From Treponema sp. (GTDB lineage Bacteria; Spirochaetota; Spirochaetia; Treponematales; Treponemataceae), in assembly GCA_004294945.1 (NCBI GenBank), contig SHOL01000005.1, positions 1-38,799 on the forward strand: a stretch of 38,799 nucleotides of DNA, read 5' to 3'. A model generated the notes under the pieces. The model saw nothing but the letters and a program-made list of their open reading frames with translations, did not search any database and was not told where the DNA came from. The translations under genes and the position numbers were made by a program. Of the stretch, positions 31,766 through 38,799 are shown one piece after another; the first letter of the stretch is position 1; every line of letters starts with the position of its first letter.

Positions 31766-34186
31766 ATGCTTTTTATCTTTCTTGATTTGAGATATCAGCG
31801 GCAACTTGCGCGTATCTGTCCGGAAGTCCTTTCCTCGTTTCTTTCCTCGCTTGCCGATTCGGTTCGGCGAAACGGCGGTTCAGACTGTAAAATATCAACC
31901 GGATTTCTGTACCGCTTCGATACCGATTCCATCGGCTACGTTTTTTCTGCTTCCAGAGTGATTGCCGATCTTCAACAGCTTCTCGTTTCGTTCCGGGAGC
32001 GCATTCAGAACTATTTTATTCTGGTCGATGCACCGTCCGAGTCTCTGTTAGCCGAGGCCTTTATCGACTCGATTGCCGATTACCGCAACAATATGTATCC
32101 GGAAGAAGGCATACTGATAACCACAGCGGCCGCTGCATTGTTGCGCCATTACTGTTCCACGGTGCAGGTCCAAGGAACTTCGCTGTCGTTTTTTACCGGG
32201 GTCAGGAGCCTGATGTATGCAGAGCCTCCAGCTCCGGTTTCCAGCGACAAAAACCGATATAGCCTGTTTATCTCCGAAAAAAGCGATCCTGTCCGGGCGA
32301 TTCTGGATCTCGTTCTTGGATTTGAACCCCTTCCGGCCGGTAGCCTGCTGCCCCGGGAGTATGATTCCTACGAAGCCACGGCAAAAGCGCTTTCCATGTA
32401 CCGGAAATATCGTTTTTCGGAATCGCACCCTGCGTACCTGATCACAGCCTGCCTTGAACATGCCGCCCTGTACTTCCGCGCCCTGAAAAACCGTTCCGGC
32501 AGCATGACGGAAATCGAAATTCACACCGGCAGTTCCGAAACCGGCTCTGCAGTATCTGCAGAGATTCAGACAGTGCTTGGCACGTTTGGAGAATACTGCG
32601 TATTCCGCTATGCGCCGCCGCTCAAGTATATGCCGCCGGATATCGTGAATATGCCGGACGATCTGTTGGAACTGGTATGGATCGTGTTCAGGTCGACCGA
32701 ATTTCTTTTTACTTGCGAAATTCCGGATTTGTTCAAATTTTTGGGAAAAAACAGCGAGTTTCTGGAATCATTGGGCTGCTGGATGTATTCATACGGACTG
32801 CTGTCCAATCCGCGCGATTTCAGAACCCTGAACTATGCGCTCAAGGAAAGAGTGGAAGACCGCCTCGCTTCCCGGATCGGCGTTCTGTCAAGGTCAGTCG
32901 CGAATTATGTATGGTCGTGCTATGAAAATGGCGCGTTTCTTGCTGTTCCTTCTGGATATAGAATTCTTGTACACCTGGGCTATACCGTTCCGGATCATTT
33001 TATCGTCAGATGCCTGTGCTCGTCAGGTGATTCCTGTTTGAGCGATCCGCAAGCTCTTTCGCTTGTTTCTGACAGACAGGTTGTTGCCGCCCTGGAAAAA
33101 CTCGAACTTGCAGGTAAAAAGTTCCGTGAAGGTTTGACCGGAGAAGCCCATGCACTGGCAAAGGATTCACTCCTCGTTTTCCAGAAAGAAGAGATGACCG
33201 CAGCCGAATTCAAAGTTTTTTCCTTAATGTCGCTTTTTTCGCTCACCAGGAAGAATGGTTCCGACGCGATTGTCTATGCAGAGTATGCGCTTGAAAACGC
33301 GCTGTCGCTTATGGATCCGAATACGGTCATCACTGCCCGATGTAATCTTTCGGTTATGCATTTTTTGAACGGCAATCTTCATAGTGCATTGTGCGCGCTC
33401 GATGCCGCCTCAAAGATCGCGGAAGACGGGTATGTGCGGGATTACGAAATTCCGCTTCTGTTTATGCGCGGTAGAATGCTGTTTGAACTGGGCGATTACC
33501 GGAAGGCGGAAGCGTGCTTTGCGAGCGCGGAAAAGATCGCGTCGGGGTTGGCCCTGTCCGGTACCGCATGCCTGTCCAGAGTCTGGGTTGGGCGATGCAT
33601 TGTGCATCAGGGGCGCTATCAGGCTGGAACGCTCCTGATGGCGGAATGCAGTTCGACCTGTGCCGATGCGCTGATCTATCTCCTGGAGGCGGCAATCCTT
33701 TCCGGCGATGAAATAGATCTTGCGGCGTTCCCGGAAAAATTCCCCGTACTGAGTGTGCCCCAGGATTCTGTTTTGCCGGCTGTTTCCGGCAGTTTTTCGC
33801 TGGCCGAGGACCTGTGTTTCGGAGCTTCGCCCGAGTCCGCAGTGGGTGAACGAATGTACCGCGCATTCCGCCACACAGTCACATGCCAGTCTGATACCGG
33901 CCCGGCCGGTTCTGCTGCGCTTCAAAGCCTGAGTTCTGTGGCCCAGACAGCCCAAGATGAAAAGGATCCGTACGCGGCATTGTACTATTATTTGTGTTAT
34001 GAAGCCGGCTCGAAAATTCCCGGAGTGCCGCGGAAGGAAACCGAGCTGTTTTTAAGCAGGTCGTTCAAGGCGCTCCAGATTCGCGCCAAAGAAATTAGCG
34101 ACAACAATCTCCGCGAACAATTTATGCAGCAACCGGTATGGAATGCGAGACTCTATCGAGCAGCTCGCACTCACATGCTGATCTGA
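31766..34186 (+). CDS. large TPR-like protein of unknown function, 806 aa
   Basis: The first ~500 residues have no family that I can name. The region ~500-640 carries helical repeats of tetratricopeptide type (for example FSLMSLFSLTRKNGSDAIVY and AEYALENALSLMDPNTVITA with ARCNLSVMHFLNGNLHSALC, then GRMLFELGDYRKAEACFASA). No signal peptide, membrane segment or P-loop is seen, so it is probably a cytoplasmic scaffold or regulator. It is divergent from argF and lies upstream of the tRNA. Such long unnamed TPR proteins are common in treponemes as I recall. AGAGG precedes the ATG. Confidence 0.7.
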   Translation: MLFIFLDLRYQRQLARICPEVLSSFLSSLADSVRRNGGSDCKISTGFLYRFDTDSIGYVFSASRVIADLQQLLVSFRERIQNYFILVDAPSESLLAEAFIDSIADYRNNMYPEEGILITTAAAALLRHYCSTVQVQGTSLSFFTGVRSLMYAEPPAPVSSDKNRYSLFISEKSDPVRAILDLVLGFEPLPAGSLLPREYDSYEATAKALSMYRKYRFSESHPAYLITACLEHAALYFRALKNRSGSMTEIEIHTGSSETGSAVSAEIQTVLGTFGEYCVFRYAPPLKYMPPDIVNMPDDLLELVWIVFRSTEFLFTCEIPDLFKFLGKNSEFLESLGCWMYSYGLLSNPRDFRTLNYALKERVEDRLASRIGVLSRSVANYVWSCYENGAFLAVPSGYRILVHLGYTVPDHFIVRCLCSSGDSCLSDPQALSLVSDRQVVAALEKLELAGKKFREGLTGEAHALAKDSLLVFQKEEMTAAEFKVFSLMSLFSLTRKNGSDAIVYAEYALENALSLMDPNTVITARCNLSVMHFLNGNLHSALCALDAASKIAEDGYVRDYEIPLLFMRGRMLFELGDYRKAEACFASAEKIASGLALSGTACLSRVWVGRCIVHQGRYQAGTLLMAECSSTCADALIYLLEAAILSGDEIDLAAFPEKFPVLSVPQDSVLPAVSGSFSLAEDLCFGASPESAVGERMYRAFRHTVTCQSDTGPAGSAALQSLSSVAQTAQDEKDPYAALYYYLCYEAGSKIPGVPRKETELFLSRSFKALQIRAKEISDNNLREQFMQQPVWNARLYRAARTHMLI

Positions 34187-34246
34187 TCATTGAAGGGCGG
34201 GCGCAGTAAAAGGGGGGGAGCCGGTTCTGTGTTCCAGCCGGTTTGC

Positions 34247-34275
34247 TTGACATTTTTTTTACAATTTGATACTCT
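34247..34275 (+). promoter_or_regulatory. promoter of the CAT-anticodon tRNA
   Basis: Consensus TTGACA (34247-34252), a 17-nt spacer with a T-run, and TACTCT (34270-34275) lie 14 bp before the tRNA. Confidence 0.75.
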
Positions 34276-34288
34276 GTCGATGCATCAA

Positions 34289-34361
34289 GGCGGTATAGCT
34301 CAGTCGGTAGAGCAAACGGCTCATATCCGTTAGGTCATAGGTTCAAGCCCTATTGCCGCTA
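34289..34361 (+). tRNA. tRNA with CAT anticodon (elongator Met or Ile2)
   Basis: The anticodon loop CTCATAT gives CAT. The acceptor GGCGGTA pairs with TGCCGCT, including a G1-U72 pair, with discriminator A. T-loop TTCAAGC. The anticodon stem lacks the three G-C pairs of initiator tRNA, so it is elongator Met or the lysidine-modified Ile tRNA; sequence alone does not decide. Confidence 0.9.
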
Positions 34362-34366
34362 GATCA

Positions 34367-34399
34367 AAAGCCCTTCCAGGTTTGGAGGGGCTTTTTTTT
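34367..34399 (+). terminator. intrinsic terminator of the tRNA
   Basis: A 10-bp stem (AAGCCCTTCC / GGAGGGGCTT, one G-U pair, 6-nt loop) is followed by a run of eight T residues, directly after the tRNA 3' end. Confidence 0.9.
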
Positions 34400-34523
34400 A
34401 TGCTTTTTACCGTAAATCCTTGCTAAATAATGCTTTATGACGCCTGTTTCCGGGGCATGGAAAAAGCATTTTGTGTAATCATTTGACATTTTTATACAAA
34501 AATAGATAATAATAGATATATAA

Positions 34524-34553
34524 ACGTCACCTATACGTCACCTATACGTCACC
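34524..34553. repeat. 11-bp phased repeats before the integrase
   Basis: ACGTCACCTAT at 34524-34534 and 34535-34545, with a third partial copy ACGTCACC at 34546-34553. The 11-bp period puts each copy on the same face of the helix, 13 bp before the integrase start. This suits an operator or integrase arm site. Confidence 0.75.
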
Positions 34554-34565
34554 AAAATAAAACCT

Positions 34566-35687
34566 GTGAGTTGGGTGGAGAGAGTGCCTGGAAGTGCAGA
34601 TCCAGTGGGAGTCAGACTACGAGAACATCACGGCAAATATATACTCGATATTATCTTTGCCGGGAGAAGGTGGCGAGAATCTACCGGCGTATCGATTCCG
34701 GTAGACAAGCAGCTTAAAAAAGAAGCACTTGCCCTTGCCGAGACTATTCGGACCAAGAAAGAGCTGTCACTTATCGCGCGGAAGAACGGGATTCAAGACC
34801 CAACCGCGGACCGAATGCTGTTGCTGGATTATCTCCAGGAGAGTGCCCGCGGGAAATCCAAGAAGTATTCTATCCATAAAGTCATCGAGTGGATCAAAAA
34901 GCTTGCCCCGAATACCCGTTTTTCAGACCTGAGCCCCCGCTGGCTGGAGAACTTTCAAAACACACTTGTTTCCACGTCCGGTCTGTCGCTGCAGACGTGT
35001 GAACACTACTGCAATGCCCCACGTCATCAATTCAAGCTTGCCGTGCGCGACAATGTTCTGTTTGAAGATCCAGGAGCAGGAGTACCCCACATCAAGGTTC
35101 TTGAGCAGCGCCGCCCGCACCTTGAAACCTGGGAGATCGAACAATTGATGAAAACGCCAATCAAGGGGCAGAAGTCCGGCATCGGACCGGCAATAAAGCA
35201 AGCCCGGCTATTTGCCGTCGCGACCGGCCTGCGGATATCAGATATCCGCACCCTGCGTTGGGAACATATCGACTTAAAGACAAAACAAGTAAGCAAGACG
35301 CAGGAGAAAACCGGCCGCCTGGTAATAATCCCGATCAAGGACGAAGCGCTAAAATTGATTGATGACGGGATCGAGCACGAGCGAGCGGATTTCGTATTCC
35401 CGCGGATCGCCGAACTTAAAACGATCGAAAATACAAACACGTATCTTCGGGAGTGGGGGAAGGCTGCAGGACTTACGAAGCCGATTGGCTGGCACATTGC
35501 CAGGCATACCGACGCGACGCAACTGCTGGAGGCGGGCGCGGACATTTACACCGTGAAGTAACTCCTGGGACATACGAAGATCGAGACAACCATGAAGTAT
35601 GCCAGAGTAACAAACAAAAAAAGAAAGGCAGCCGTTGACGCGCTGCCGGAGTATGGGTTTGGGGAAGAGGAATCAGAAGGCGAGTAG
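34566..35687 (+). pseudogene. tyrosine integrase with in-frame TAA, right element
   Basis: The frame starts at GTG (34566) and encodes a phage-type tyrosine recombinase: N-terminal arm region, core-binding domain, catalytic Arg in ATGLRISDIRTLRW and the HxxR box WHIARHTD. At codon 332 a TAA (35559-35561) interrupts it, just after DIYTVK. The same frame then continues with LLGHTKIETTMKYARVTNKK and stops at 35687. That part holds the conserved His (LLGH) and the Tyr nucleophile (MKYARV), so the truncated protein should be inactive. A one-base change of GAA or AAA to TAA explains it. It lies about 200 bp after the CAT tRNA, in the usual tRNA-linked layout. Confidence 0.85.
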
Positions 35688-35694
35688 ATAAGCA

Positions 35695-36180
35695 TTAGCC
35701 GAGATATGAATCATTCGCCCGGATATCGTGCTCATCTACAATATCATCATACTCATCAGGATCCTTGACTGTTTCATGTCGGGGCCTTCTTTTCTGATCC
35801 ACTGTCCGGAAGTAGGCAGCAGGTTTTTCCGGGAAAGTAGTATTGTGCACTTTCTCATGACATGCACGGTACAGCAGGATAAGATTTGACAGTTCGTTTG
35901 ATCCTCTGTCAGAGAGGTTTTTTATATGATGGACATGCAATTCACCGTAATGAGTACCGCATTGAGTACATGTTCGCTTGTCACGGATATATACCTGTTT
36001 TTTCCGTTGATACCAGTCCGGAGGATAATCAGGCCAGAAGTCCCAGAGCTTTTCCAGTTCTTTCGGAATATCCCACCCGGGATGATAGCCGCACACAATT
36101 TCCATAAGTTTATCGATTTGTTTCTCGGACTTGATCTCTTCGAGTTTGGATTTTGTATAGGCATGACTTAAATTTTTCAT
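35695..36180 (-). CDS. HNH endonuclease, 161 aa
   Basis: The middle has the HNH fold: WYQRKKQVYIRDKRTCTQCG with the first CxxC, then LHVHHIKNLSDRGSNELSNL with the HH of the active site, and LLYRACHEKVHN. Usually the second zinc knuckle is CxxC (for example LCRSCH), but here it is YRAC, so one zinc ligand is missing. The N-terminus is charged and helical with YPPDW. The gene lacks an upstream Shine-Dalgarno; its start lies inside a small ORF that has one. It converges with the broken integrase (8 bp between stops). Confidence 0.8.
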   Translation of the reverse strand: MKNLSHAYTKSKLEEIKSEKQIDKLMEIVCGYHPGWDIPKELEKLWDFWPDYPPDWYQRKKQVYIRDKRTCTQCGTHYGELHVHHIKNLSDRGSNELSNLILLYRACHEKVHNTTFPEKPAAYFRTVDQKRRPRHETVKDPDEYDDIVDEHDIRANDSYLG

Positions 36181-36262
36181 TGTTGTATTTTACGTCCAGC
36201 TTTCTATATTGAATCAGCACAAAAAGCAACACAAGCACACACAGCGCCACTAACCACTGCAA
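36110..36262 (-). CDS. small single-pass membrane protein ORF, 50 aa, TTG start
   Basis: A strong GGAAGGAG lies 5 bases before TTG (36260-36262). The frame encodes one membrane helix (QWLVALCVLVLLFVLIQY) then a positively charged tail, and ends within the HNH gene in another frame. The start of HNH at 36180 has no ribosome site, so coupling through this ORF is possible. Expression has not been shown, and it was too short and in an odd frame for routine gene finding. Confidence 0.4.
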   Translation of the reverse strand: MQWLVALCVLVLLFVLIQYRKLDVKYNNEKFKSCLYKIQTRRDQVRETNR

Positions 36263-36309
36263 TTTATCTCCTTCCACTCATGCGGAGACGCCCTACGGAA
36301 TGGAGTTTT

Positions 36310-36600
36310 TCATGTAGCGAAGCGCGAGCGACTCAACGAGGCCTCGACGGCAGCGCGGTCCTGGGCGTCCAGTACCTGCAGCTTGTCGACGATCGAGCGG
36401 ATATCCGGCGGCAGCACTTCCGTGGAAGCAGTTTCACCGGTAACCAGGTACTCGACCGATACCCCGAGCGCTTTCGCAATCTTCACCGCATTAGTCACCG
36501 GCGGAGTTTGCGCCCTTGCATCCAGATAGGTATCAAGAGTTCGTTTACTAATATCCGCCGCTCCGGCTAATTCCTTAACCGTCCAGTTTTCGAGTTTCAT
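36310..36600 (-). CDS. XRE-family repressor-like protein, 96 aa
   Basis: Residues ~5-55 form a Cro/CI-type helix-turn-helix: WTVKELAGAADISKRTLDTY, then AVKIAKALGVSVEYLVTGE. The C-terminus is a short helical acidic tail (LPPDIRSIVDKLQVLDAQDR). It probably represses the early promoter of the right element. A dyad operator-like site lies 75 bp upstream. The gene reads toward the HNH gene and away from the 49-bp repeat. Confidence 0.8.
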   Translation of the reverse strand: MKLENWTVKELAGAADISKRTLDTYLDARAQTPPVTNAVKIAKALGVSVEYLVTGETASTEVLPPDIRSIVDKLQVLDAQDRAAVEASLSRSRFAT

Positions 36601-36673
36601 TTCATTTTAACACGATCTTGAAAGGCCATGTTGTTTTTTTGTCGGCAGATATACAATGAAAGTGGCATAAAAT

Positions 36674-36707
36674 GTGACAACATAATCAAGTAAGTACCTC
36701 TTGTCAC
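36674..36707. promoter_or_regulatory. candidate operator, inverted GTGACAA sites
   Basis: GTGACAA (36674-36680) and its complement TTGTCAC (36701-36707) form a perfect 7-bp dyad with a 20-bp gap, about 75 bp upstream of the XRE start. Two half-sites with this gap could be paired by a dimer looping or by two dimers. The repressor target is inferred. Confidence 0.45.
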
Positions 36708-36717
36708 CTACCATTGA

Positions 36718-36766
36718 GCCCGATCGGCCTGCATTTTTCAACCCAATTTACAGAAAGTATTGTACA
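36718..36766. repeat. 49-bp dispersed repeat, right copy
   Basis: This matches positions 1-49 with two differences (96% identity), same orientation. It lies between the XRE gene of the right element and the membrane-protein gene. Confidence 0.85.
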
Positions 36767-36828
36767 ATGACGAATTATTCGCCTTGCGGCGGGCGCCGAA
36801 TCATGAAGCTGCAGGCGGGAGATTGGAT

Positions 36829-37359
36829 ATGAAATGCAGTTACGAGCTTCTGATAGACTGTCATCAGGTCAGAATCGATATTTCCGGCATCTTTCTGCCG
36901 GCTGCAAGGCTTTCAATCGATGGTGAGTATGCAGCCGGTTGCTGTACGACAACAACTGGATCGATTACTACCGTATGCGCGGATTTTTCGATAAGAGGCT
37001 TGCCACACCGGATTGAAATTGTTTTTCCCTTCATGGCCCGTACGAAAAAGACAGTTTTTGTGCGTGTTGATGGTGCCGTTGCTTCCGGATATACAGTGTA
37101 TGCCTGGTACACAAAACTGAAGAAGCTCGTCGAACGAGTGTACGGTTTGTCGTTTAAATCCGGAATTATCGTTGTCGGTACGCTTCGTTCCTTGCTGATT
37201 ACCGCCTTTCTTGTTCCCTGGGAATTCGCCTTCGGAAAAGGGGGCAGCGCAGCCTATTACGGGTTTTACCTGCTTACCTGCGCACTGCTGTTCTCATGCG
37301 TCGAACTGCTGTTCGAAAGAAAGAAATACGGCCGATCAATGAAGAGTGAATCAAACTGA
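36829..37359 (+). CDS. membrane protein of unknown function, 176 aa
   Basis: Two membrane segments are visible toward the C-terminus (FKSGIIVVGTLRSLLITAFL and GFYLLTCALLFSCVELLF), preceded by a ~100-residue soluble N-terminal domain that is beta-like and Cys-rich (CSYELLIDCHQVRIDISGIF, CCTTTTGSITTVCADFSI). No family is recognised. The ATG at 36829 follows GGGAG; the open frame extends back into the 49-bp repeat with TTG, which is less likely. It lies beyond the decayed element and may be an ordinary chromosomal gene. Confidence 0.65.
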   Translation: MKCSYELLIDCHQVRIDISGIFLPAARLSIDGEYAAGCCTTTTGSITTVCADFSIRGLPHRIEIVFPFMARTKKTVFVRVDGAVASGYTVYAWYTKLKKLVERVYGLSFKSGIIVVGTLRSLLITAFLVPWEFAFGKGGSAAYYGFYLLTCALLFSCVELLFERKKYGRSMKSESN

Positions 37360-37448
37360 TGCGTGAAGAATTCTACAACCGAGTGGTTATCGAAATTCTG
37401 CGTATTCGATGTTCGGTGCGAGCTGGATAGATCCAGTGCATATCCGAT

Positions 37449-37724
37449 TCATTCTCCCGACCATCTGCTGCCTGCAGGATCAGGGCATATCTGGTCGGGA
37501 TTGAGCGAACGGATCTGGACGAAGCAGCCGCACCATGAGCACATGACGTCGAACCTCAGATATTCGCATGTGCGGCACGCGGCAATCCGTTGGTGCCGGA
37601 AACTTGGGCCAAGTGCTCCTGCATCGAGCGAGATAAATTCGGTTCCAGCAAGGAGCTCTCCGGCAATCCTTTCGAGCTCCTCGGGAGAAGGTATTTCTGT
37701 GCGTCCGCAAGAGATACAGGGCAT
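37449..37724 (-). CDS. DUF6171 zinc-ribbon protein, 91 aa
   Basis: Two zinc-ribbon parts are seen: MPCISCGRTEIPSPEELERI at the start, and ACRTCEYLRFDVMCSWCGCF near the middle, then CPDP. The second is the DUF6171 signature as I recall it (CEYL...MCxWCGC). No enzymatic role is known. The ATG at 37724 is preferred over the TTG at 37733. It begins 12 bp after the arabinofuranosidase stop, so they are probably one transcript. Confidence 0.75.
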   Translation of the reverse strand: MPCISCGRTEIPSPEELERIAGELLAGTEFISLDAGALGPSFRHQRIAACRTCEYLRFDVMCSWCGCFVQIRSLNPDQICPDPAGSRWSGE

Positions 37725-37735
37725 GCTGCTCAAGA

Positions 37736-38799
37736 TCAGCTGAAGGTCAGCGCGGCGACCGATTTTGCCGGGATGAGCACTTCAAGAACGCCGTCCCTGA
37801 TAGGTGGTAGCTTCATTTCGGCCGGGACAACTGTGTTCGGACTCGAGAAGTCGTTGTACGCGTTCATTTGGACGGCGGTCAGCACGCGTCCGCTTACCCG
37901 TGATACGGGCGCTCCTGAAACGGATACCGGTACCGGTGCCGAATTGACAGGATCAGCATTTGTTATTGTAACGGTAATTGTTCCGGAAGCACTTCTTGAA
38001 GCCGAAGCGGTGAGAGTCGGTATACCTTTTCCGCCTTCCGTTCCGCAGTATTCGCTCGTAGCCAGGCCGACGGGAAGAAGGGCTGCGCCCTGATGTTCCT
38101 TGTACATGTCGAAGATGTGCCAGGTCGGGGTGAGCACCATGCGGTCCCCTTCTGTAAGGATGGGAGATTGCAGCACGTTCGCGACCTGTGCGAGGTTGGC
38201 CATACGTACGCGGTCCGCATGATTGTTGAAAATGTTGAGCGTTATTCCGGCGACGAGGGCGTCGCGCAAGGTGTTCTGCTGGTACAGGAAGCCGGGATTC
38301 GTTCCCGGTTCTACCTGGTGCCAGCTGCCCCATTCGTCGACGATCATTCCGATCCGGCGTTCCGGATCCCACACATCCATTATCCGCTCGTGGTTTGCAA
38401 CAAGCTCTTCCATGCGCCAGGCGTTCTTGAGCAAGTTGAACCAGCCTTTTTCGTCGAAGACGGTAGCAAGCCCTTTATCGTTCCATCCGGCCTCGAGTGA
38501 ATAGTGATGCAAACTGAGCCCGTCCATGAACGTGCCCGCGTTCTTCATGAGCGTTTCCGTCCATTCGTAATCGGCAACACTCGCGCCGCAGGCGATTTTA
38601 TAGATATTGTTCGAGCCGAAGCTTCGTACGTATGTTTGAAAATTGCGGTACACATCGGCATAGTGCGCAGCCGTCATGTTCCCGCCACAGCCCCAGTTTT
38701 CATTGCCGACGCCGAAGTAGGGAAGCTTCCAGGGCTTATCGCGGCCGTTTTTCGCCCGCAGACGCGACATGGGCGAATCCCCGTCGAAGGTCATGTATT
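37736..38799 (-). CDS. GH51 alpha-L-arabinofuranosidase, C-terminal part (5' end beyond window)
   Basis: The window contains only the C-terminal ~353 residues; the frame is open through the right edge. GH51 acts on arabinose side chains of plant hemicellulose and pectin by a retaining mechanism. The acid/base Glu is in GVGNENWGCGG, the nucleophile Glu in GMIVDEWGSWH. The end (~250-350) is the beta-sandwich domain of GH51 (TVTITNADPVNSAPVPVSVS). No signal peptide can be assessed. The DUF6171 gene follows at once. Confidence 0.9.
   Translation of the reverse strand, partial: YMTFDGDSPMSRLRAKNGRDKPWKLPYFGVGNENWGCGGNMTAAHYADVYRNFQTYVRSFGSNNIYKIACGASVADYEWTETLMKNAGTFMDGLSLHHYSLEAGWNDKGLATVFDEKGWFNLLKNAWRMEELVANHERIMDVWDPERRIGMIVDEWGSWHQVEPGTNPGFLYQQNTLRDALVAGITLNIFNNHADRVRMANLAQVANVLQSPILTEGDRMVLTPTWHIFDMYKEHQGAALLPVGLATSEYCGTEGGKGIPTLTASASRSASGTITVTITNADPVNSAPVPVSVSGAPVSRVSGRVLTAVQMNAYNDFSSPNTVVPAEMKLPPIRDGVLEVLIPAKSVAALTFS

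Noticed and set aside
37363-37743. 126-codon plus-strand frame over 37363-37743
   Set aside because: It is the complement of the DUF6171 zinc-ribbon gene, whose cysteine pattern is convincing.

Overview
The window looks like chromosome from a Treponema-like spirochaete of moderate GC. The evidence is the gene order flgN-flgK-flgL-fliW-csrA, two FlaB-type flagellins next to flaG and fliD, the run fliD / unknown / PilZ protein / unknown / tsaE / tsaB / HD-GYP protein, and several proteins of treponemal character. A GH51 arabinofuranosidase at the right edge suggests a host- or gut-associated, plant-polysaccharide-using lifestyle. This placement is inference from gene content; no database was searched.

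Left part (about 1-11,130, nearly all minus strand): an integrated element sits against the 3' end of tRNA-Arg(TCG). From the tRNA outward it carries a tyrosine integrase, an excisionase-like protein, a DUF2292-like protein and one opposite-strand gene. A GC-rich structured gap follows. Then comes a complete HK97-type head module: small and large terminase, portal, a LuxR-type regulator, prohead protease, major capsid protein and neck/connector proteins. It ends with a small gene that has its own promoter. No tail, lysis or replication gene is visible before the window edge, so it resembles a capsid-forming phage satellite or a prophage cut by the window or by deletion. The small terminase subunit appears to start at an ATT codon.

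Middle part (11,131-31,640): tRNA-Arg and tRNA-His, then the plus-strand hook-filament operon flgN-flgK-flgL-fliW-csrA. flgK is broken by an in-frame TGA. A minus-strand flagellar block follows: flaB2, flaB1, flaG, fliD, an unknown protein, a PilZ c-di-GMP receptor, an unknown protein, tsaE, tsaB and an HD-GYP phosphodiesterase. Both flagellin leaders carry a hairpin with GGA in its loop, 21-23 nt upstream of a second GGA in the Shine-Dalgarno. That is the layout of CsrA control of a flagellin, with csrA and its antagonist fliW encoded nearby. A minus-strand housekeeping block includes rdgB, a possible sigma-like regulator with a candidate sigma-54 promoter, an NrnA-type DHH phosphoesterase, an M24 peptidase, a secreted protein and ornithine carbamoyltransferase.

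Right part (31,766-38,799): an 806-residue TPR-like protein, then a CAT-anticodon tRNA with promoter and terminator. A decayed second integrative element follows (integrase with an in-frame TAA, HNH nuclease, a small membrane protein, XRE repressor). A 49-bp sequence also found at the left window edge comes next, then a membrane protein, a DUF6171 zinc-ribbon protein and the C-terminal part of the arabinofuranosidase.
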